Source: Citrobacter amalonaticus (GTDB taxonomy: Bacteria > Pseudomonadota > Gammaproteobacteria > Enterobacterales > Enterobacteriaceae). Taken from it: a stretch of DNA of 64,000 nucleotides. The stretch lies in NCBI RefSeq assembly GCF_018323885.1, contig NZ_AP024585.1, positions 434,001 through 498,000 of the forward strand, read 5' to 3'. The notes under the pieces are model-generated. The model made no database searches. It had not been told where the DNA came from and saw nothing but the letters and a program-made list of their open reading frames with translations. The position numbers were made by a program, and so were the translations under genes. Position 1 is the first letter of the stretch, and every line of letters starts with the position of its first letter. Shown here one piece after another: positions 59,558 to 64,000 of the stretch.

Positions 59558-61009
59558 TTATTTATCAGTAGTCAATACAGCGGCTTGCGGGGCAGGAGAA
59601 CCGAAACGGTTTCCGACCAGGAAAGCCAGCAAACTTAGCAGCAACGAGGGCACAATCGGATGGAAGCCCAGGTACTGAACGTTAAAGGTGGCGAGAATCG
59701 CATACAGCACGCCGCCGACAATCATCGCACTCAGCGCTCCGGTCGCATTCGCGCGCTCCCAGTAAAGGCCAAGCACCAGCGGCCACAAGAACACGGCTTC
59801 CAGACCGCCAAACGCCAGCAGATTCAGCCAGATGATCATCTCTGGCGGTTTCCAGGCGGCAAGTAAGAGCAGCGCGCCTAAGATGAGGGTGATCATCGCC
59901 GATATTCGTTTCAACCGCGTCTCGTTCTGCAACTGTTCCGGGCGAATATTAAGATAGAGATCTTTAATGATCGTAGCGGAACTTTGCAGCAACTGGGCGT
60001 TGATCGTCGACATAATGGCCGCCATTGGCGCGGCAAGGAAGATCCCGGCGGCGAAAGGCGGCAGCACTTTGACCATCAGCGTGGGGATCACCAGATCCGG
60101 CACCGTCAGGTCAGGGATAACCGCACGACCCAGCGCGCCGGCAAGATGCATACCAAACATCAGGATCGCCACCACGATGGTACCGATGATTATCCCGCGG
60201 TGTACCGCTTTGCTGTCTTTGTAGGAGATGCAGCGCACCGCCGTATGCGGCAGACCGATCACACCAAAACAGACCAGTACCCAGAATGAGGTCATAAAGG
60301 TCGGAGACAGAATGTCATCGGCGCCCTGCGGTGAAACCAGTTTTGGGTCGATGGTGTTTAAGGTCTCTACGGCATGGCTCAGGCCACCGGCCGCATGCAC
60401 GATACCGACCAGCAGCACGATGGTGCCAATCAGCATCACCAGTCCCTGCATTGTGTCGTTAAGTACGCTGGCACGAAAGCCGCCGAACGCGGTATACAGC
60501 GCGATACTGATACCGAAAATCAGCAGGCCTGTTTCATAGGGAATACCCGCCGCCGTTTCCAGCAGGCGTGCGCCGCCGATGAACTGCACGGTCATGGCAC
60601 CGACAAACGCCACGAGCAGGCTGAGGCTCGCCAGCCACACCAGCAGGCGACTCTGGTAGCGGGCAAACAGCATGTCGTTGAGGGTGACGGCATTATAGCG
60701 ACGGGCAAGGATGGCGAATTTCTTGCCGAGTATCCCCAGCGAAAGCCAGACGGCGGGAAGCTGAATCATCGCCAGCAACACCCATCCCAGTCCGTATTTA
60801 TAGGCCGCACCAGGTCCACCAATAAATGAGCTGGCGCTGATGTATGTCGCGGTCAGGGTCATCGCCAGGACGATCCCCCCCATGGAACGGCTACCCAGAA
60901 AATATTCATTCAGGAAGGTGCCGGTCTGCCGTTTACGCATGGCATAAACAGAAAGACCGAACACAACAACCAGATAGGCAACCAGCGGCAGAATGACTTC
61001 AAGCTGCAT
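59558..61009 (-). CDS. panF: PanF, sodium/pantothenate symporter
   Basis: Inner-membrane Na+-coupled importer of pantothenate, the precursor of coenzyme A (SSS family). It has 483 aa, E. coli length, with about 12-13 hydrophobic segments. The SSS hallmark [20 protein letters not shown] is near residue 70. The start at 61009 ([10 protein letters not shown]) replaces in-frame 61033; it overlaps yhdT by 11 bp, so panF is coupled to it. Confidence 0.96.
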   Translation of the reverse strand: MQLEVILPLVAYLVVVFGLSVYAMRKRQTGTFLNEYFLGSRSMGGIVLAMTLTATYISASSFIGGPGAAYKYGLGWVLLAMIQLPAVWLSLGILGKKFAILARRYNAVTLNDMLFARYQSRLLVWLASLSLLVAFVGAMTVQFIGGARLLETAAGIPYETGLLIFGISIALYTAFGGFRASVLNDTMQGLVMLIGTIVLLVGIVHAAGGLSHAVETLNTIDPKLVSPQGADDILSPTFMTSFWVLVCFGVIGLPHTAVRCISYKDSKAVHRGIIIGTIVVAILMFGMHLAGALGRAVIPDLTVPDLVIPTLMVKVLPPFAAGIFLAAPMAAIMSTINAQLLQSSATIIKDLYLNIRPEQLQNETRLKRISAMITLILGALLLLAAWKPPEMIIWLNLLAFGGLEAVFLWPLVLGLYWERANATGALSAMIVGGVLYAILATFNVQYLGFHPIVPSLLLSLLAFLVGNRFGSPAPQAAVLTTDK

Positions 61010-61241
61010 CGTCATCCTCCAGGGGAATGTCACGATAGATAAATTTCACCATGGCCCAGCACAGCAAAATGAAGATCAGCGGTGTTAACAGGCAAGCCAT
61101 TTCAAACCAGTGCGGCAACCCGGTTATGCCCGGCGTCACCCCTGGAATGTAAGCTGCGGCGAGCCAGGCAGCCAGATAGAGAAGGGTCAGCCATAGCGCC
61201 CAACGCGCTTCTTTATTGGCCTGAACAAAACGTTTGTCCAT
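60999..61241 (-). CDS. yhdT: YhdT, DUF997 membrane protein
   Basis: 80-aa inner-membrane protein with two hydrophobic segments (about 15-33 and 45-70), a DUF997 member that is often next to panF or other SSS transporters, suggesting a small accessory subunit (as for YjcH-ActP). The C-terminus [13 protein letters not shown] is conserved. Promoter expected in 61242-61300, together with the start of the AT-rich intergenic stretch. Confidence 0.92.
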   Translation of the reverse strand: MDKRFVQANKEARWALWLTLLYLAAWLAAAYIPGVTPGITGLPHWFEMACLLTPLIFILLCWAMVKFIYRDIPLEDDDAA

Positions 61242-61495
61242 TTTTTGTCCCTTGTTGAAAAAGAAAGCGGGGATTGTACCTTAAGCCGCTGGTCAGGGGG
61301 GAGAGAAAGGTGGCGGCTGAAGAACGATCTTGCCCCTGTGGGGTGAGGAGACAAAATAATCACGATCAATTAATCAAAACGAACTGTTCTGAAAATCAAC
61401 GTATTCTATTTTTATTTTTCTATTTTTGTTTTAGATAATAATATTGATTACTCTCGTTTTTATTGGGCAAAGTACCTAAATTAGATAGCTCCTCC

Positions 61496-61541
61496 GTTAT
61501 TAATTAATAATAAGGCGACTAACGGTATGTTATTAATTAAT
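61496..61541 (+). promoter_or_regulatory. Direct repeats upstream of the porin gene
   Basis: GTTATTAATTAAT occurs twice, at 61496-61508 and 61529-61541, 33 bp apart (about three helical turns), inside a 579-bp AT-rich gap (61242-61820). A further CGACT-N6-AGTCG dyad follows at 61559-61574. Possible regulator sites for the porin gene; no match to a known operator was recognised. No convincing gene was found in the gap, only a 17-codon ORF near 61611. Confidence 0.4.
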
Positions 61542-61820
61542 GACGTAATAAGCTGTGACGACTATATAAAGTCGATGAATGCGCTGTTTTTTCTCAATGG
61601 CTATTTATATGGATGTTTTCTTATGCCTCTTATTTTGCTCGCCAGATCTCATATTTTATTAATGACTGCAATTTACAGGGTGATATAACAATAATATTCT
61701 TAACCGGCGCTGAACCTGTTATCGGGTTTTCTGAGTAGCGAGATTCTCAGTGGCAATGCCTTTTCTTAATTCTGTCAGAGACGGAAAGGTCTTTTTTTGC
61801 GTTCATACATGGACTTTAAT

Positions 61821-62513
61821 ATGAAATTAAATAAGAGAATGACTATTAGTGCGGTGGCAATACTGGTTAGCTGCAATGTCCTGGCCGCTGAATCTGTTAT
61901 CGATTTACGTCACGACTACTTCGATGATGGAAAAATTAATAAAGATCGTATCTATTTTGCGCATCGGTTTGATAACCAATTCGGTTTCTCTGTCGAGACC
62001 CGTTATAAATCAAGTGGTGACGATGCAAATGAGCCTTTTAATGAATTAGATAATAACGGTAGTGAAGCCACTATCAGCTATCGCTTTATCCTTAATCCCA
62101 AAATGTATCTGATCCCTGCTTTTAATATTGATAGTAATTCGGGTAATACCATCTATAAACCTAACCTGTTACTCGGGACCGTACTGGGTAATGGTTTTTA
62201 TCTGAACCTGCGCTATCGTTATGATTACACCTTGCAGGATAATGAAGACCTGAATAATAAAGCAACTGGGCGTTATGACGCGTGGCTTGGCTATAAGACC
62301 GGTGACTGGAAGTTTGAATACAACTTTGTTTACTTACATGCCAATACCGATATTTATAATGAAAGTCACGCCGACTATGAGCATGACATGAAGGTCGCCT
62401 ACTCTGTCACCAAAAACTGGGCACCTTATATTGAGATTGGCAATGTCTCCGTCAACAGACTGCAAGACGACAGGCAAACACGTTTCCGGATAGGTTTCCA
62501 GTACACCTACTAA
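61821..62513 (+). CDS. KdgM/NanC-family outer-membrane porin
   Basis: 230-aa predicted 12-strand monomeric porin of the oligogalacturonate-specific (KdgM/NanC) family, which lets anionic oligosaccharides cross the outer membrane. Signal peptide MKLNKRMTISAVAILVSCNV with cleavage after ...LA near residue 22. Alternating amphipathic strands run to the C-terminal FRIGFQYTY, with a terminal aromatic residue as required by BAM. Starts at 61797 and 61809 are in frame, but the ATG at 61821 gives the signal peptide; the Shine-Dalgarno is poor. AT-rich compared with neighbours. Substrate not known. It is 31 bp before a DoxX-like gene. Confidence 0.85.
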   Translation: MKLNKRMTISAVAILVSCNVLAAESVIDLRHDYFDDGKINKDRIYFAHRFDNQFGFSVETRYKSSGDDANEPFNELDNNGSEATISYRFILNPKMYLIPAFNIDSNSGNTIYKPNLLLGTVLGNGFYLNLRYRYDYTLQDNEDLNNKATGRYDAWLGYKTGDWKFEYNFVYLHANTDIYNESHADYEHDMKVAYSVTKNWAPYIEIGNVSVNRLQDDRQTRFRIGFQYTY

Positions 62514-62544
62514 AGAGAAAAGGGATGAAAGGGAGTTGCACAGA

Positions 62545-62982
62545 ATGTTAAAACAATGGGATGAAGTATTTCATCGATATACTAATAACCCGGATGCGGC
62601 AAAATTAATACTGCGGGTGGTTTTTGGCGGACTCATGCTATTTCATGGCGTAGCGAAAGCGAAACACGGACTTGGCGCAGTCGTGTTCCTGCTGGAATCT
62701 CACCATTTGCCGGCTTTTATCGCGTGGGGATCGTTCATCGGCGAAATCGTCGCGCCGTTAATGCTGATTCTCGGCGTCATGACACGTTATGCGGCGGCAA
62801 TTTTTACCTTCACAATGCTGTTTGCGACGTATCTGGTGATGGACGGGAAAGTATTGGCTCTGACGTCTCAGGGAGCGTGGGCCCTGGAGTTACAGGCTAT
62901 ATATCTGTGTGGCGGGTTTTGTATGCTCTTTCTGGGTGGTGGAAAATATTCCGTAATGTCTGAATTTTCTTCTCGCCGGTAA
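62545..62982 (+). CDS. DoxX-like inner-membrane protein
   Basis: 145-aa protein of the DoxX/YphA group with four predicted transmembrane helices (starting LRVVFGGLMLFHGVAK, PAFIAWGSFIGEIVAPLMLI, AAIFTFTMLFATYLVM, ALELQAIYLCGGFCMLFLGG). The conserved LFHGVAK segment is typical. Family members are linked to quinone-dependent or redox functions in some species, but the role of this one is unknown. The ATG at 62545 has GGGAG 9 nt upstream; a TTG at 62536 is less likely. Probably co-transcribed with the porin; followed by a palindrome. Confidence 0.83.
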   Translation: MLKQWDEVFHRYTNNPDAAKLILRVVFGGLMLFHGVAKAKHGLGAVVFLLESHHLPAFIAWGSFIGEIVAPLMLILGVMTRYAAAIFTFTMLFATYLVMDGKVLALTSQGAWALELQAIYLCGGFCMLFLGGGKYSVMSEFSSRR

Positions 62983-62988
62983 AAAGAG

Positions 62989-63010
62989 AAGGCCCGAAAA
63001 TTCGGGCCTT
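62989..63010. terminator. Palindrome after the DoxX-like gene
   Basis: AAGGCCCGAA-AA-TTCGGGCCTT, a 10-bp perfect stem just 6 bp after the stop. T-rich flank exists only on the minus strand (CTCTTTTT), so it may end transcripts of both directions, with the plus strand weaker. Confidence 0.65.
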
Positions 63011-63030
63011 AGAAGAAGATAAATCGGTGT

Positions 63031-63059
63031 AAAAAAATGGGCTCTTCCGAGCCCATTTT
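63031..63059 (-). terminator. accC terminator
   Basis: On the minus strand AAAATGGGCTC/GAGCCCATTTT with a 4-nt loop runs into seven T, 15 bp after the accC stop. It would end the accBC operon. Confidence 0.92.
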
Positions 63060-63074
63060 GCTGTGCACCGAGAA

Positions 63075-64000
63075 TTACTTCTCAGTGAGGCCGAGCTTTT
63101 TCTCCAGATAGTGGATGTTAGTACCACCTTGCTGGAAGTGCTCGTCGTTCATGATGCGCGTCTGCAGATCAACGTTGGTTTTAATACCGTCGATGATCAG
63201 TTCCTGCAGCGCGTTTTTCATGCGGGCAATCGCCACATCACGGGTTTCGCCGTAGCAGATAAGCTTGCCGATCATGGAGTCATAGTATGGCGGTACGGTG
63301 TAACCGGCATAGATATGCGACTCCCAGCGCACGCCAAAACCGCCTGGCGCGTGGAAGCGGGTGATTTTACCCGGGCTCGGCAGGAAGGTGTTCGGGTCTT
63401 CAGCATTGATACGGCATTCCACCGCGTGGCCTTTGACCTGCACCTCTTCTTGCTTGATCGACAGCGGCTGGCCAGCAGCAATGCGCAACTGTTCTTTGAT
63501 CAGGTCAACACCGGTGATCATTTCGGTAACCGGGTGTTCAACCTGAATACGGGTGTTCATTTCAATGAAGTAGAACTCGCCGTTTTCGAACAGGAATTCA
63601 AAGGTGCCCGCGCCGCGATAGCCGATATCCACACAGGCTTTCGCGCAACGCTCGCCAATGAAGCGACGCAGTTCCGGGGTAATACCCGGTGCCGGTGCTT
63701 CTTCGACGACTTTCTGGTGACGACGCTGCATAGAGCAGTCACGTTCCGCCAGATAAATCGCGTTACCCTGACCGTCTGCCAGCACCTGAATTTCGATGTG
63801 GCGTGGGTTCTCAAGGTATTTCTCCATATAAACCATGTCGTTGCTGAAAGCCGCTTTCGCTTCCGCTTTGGTCATGGAGATGGATTGCGCCAGTTCGGCA
63901 TCGCCGCGTACTACGCGCATACCGCGACCGCCGCCGCCGCCGGACGCCTTGATGATAACCGGATAGCCGATGCGTTTTGCATGGGCACGGTTCGCATCCA
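63075..64000 (-). CDS. accC: Biotin carboxylase AccC (5'-truncated by window edge)
   Basis: ATP-grasp subunit of acetyl-CoA carboxylase that carboxylates biotin on AccB, the first step of fatty acid synthesis. The last 307 codons or so are present (E. coli total 449), from about residue 143. The glycine-rich ATP loop [14 protein letters not shown] is at the upper edge, and the [14 protein letters not shown] catalytic motif and [12 protein letters not shown] end are intact. The N-terminal domain is outside the window. Minus strand, convergent with the DoxX-like gene. Confidence 0.98.
   Translation of the reverse strand, partial: DANRAHAKRIGYPVIIKASGGGGGRGMRVVRGDAELAQSISMTKAEAKAAFSNDMVYMEKYLENPRHIEIQVLADGQGNAIYLAERDCSMQRRHQKVVEEAPAPGITPELRRFIGERCAKACVDIGYRGAGTFEFLFENGEFYFIEMNTRIQVEHPVTEMITGVDLIKEQLRIAAGQPLSIKQEEVQVKGHAVECRINAEDPNTFLPSPGKITRFHAPGGFGVRWESHIYAGYTVPPYYDSMIGKLICYGETRDVAIARMKNALQELIIDGIKTNVDLQTRIMNDEHFQQGGTNIHYLEKKLGLTEK

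Noticed and set aside
61611..61664. 17-codon ORF in the gap before the porin gene (MDVFLCLLFC...)
   Set aside because: No ribosome-binding site of note and no conservation can be assessed; not supported as a gene.

Overview
The window is chromosomal core from an enteric gammaproteobacterium (Enterobacteriaceae, close to Escherichia, Salmonella and Citrobacter). Gene order follows the E. coli K-12 yheS-to-accC stretch almost gene for gene, most proteins match their E. coli counterparts in length to within a few residues, and the rRNA operon has the E. coli rrnD layout. I cannot fix the species; a Citrobacter-like organism fits, and the short Salmonella-type prepilin peptidase (hopD) and three extra loci show it is not E. 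coli K-12.

Layout. 1-5.2 kb: end-truncated ABC-F gene yheS, the K+ efflux pair kefG-kefB, yheV, slyD, an ERIC repeat and slyX. 5.4-8.2 kb: periplasmic chaperone fkpA, regulator yheO and the tRNA 2-thiolation relay tusDCB. 8.2-12.7 kb: the str operon rpsL-rpsG-fusA-tufA. 12.8-14.1 kb: bacterioferritin bfr, its ferredoxin bfd, and hopD. 14.2-28.2 kb: the S10, spc and alpha operons, 27 genes for ribosomal proteins, SecY and RNA polymerase alpha, with their promoters and autoregulatory leaders. 28.2-38.5 kb: yhdN, zntR, arfA, mscL, then the divergent blocks def-fmt-rsmB-trkA (minus) and dprA-smg-yrdD-tsaC-aroE-yrdB (plus), and yrdA. 38.6-44.5 kb: rRNA operon 16S-tRNA-Ile-tRNA-Ala-23S-5S-tRNA-Thr-5S. 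44.5-48.8 kb: the polar amino acid ABC transporter yhdWXYZ. 49.1-54.9 kb: yhdV and the efflux locus acrE-acrF with its divergent regulator acrS. 54.9-61.2 kb: yhdU, yhdJ, dusB-fis, an alpha carbonic anhydrase, prmA, panF and yhdT. 61.2-64 kb: an AT-rich block with a KdgM/NanC-type porin and a DoxX-like membrane protein, then the C-terminal two thirds of accC.

Functionally this is mainly a translation region: ribosomal proteins, EF-G, EF-Tu, rRNA and tRNA, tRNA modification (TusBCD, TsaC, DusB), rRNA and protein modification (RsmB, PrmA), initiator formylation and deformylation (Fmt, Def), ribosome rescue (ArfA) and the growth-rate regulator Fis. The accessory points of interest are the carbonic anhydrase insertion beside a long inverted repeat, the porin-DoxX pair between accC and yhdT, the hopD remnant, and a good sigma-54/NtrC control region in front of yhdW. 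I found no CRISPR array, prophage, transposase or obviously new multi-gene system.
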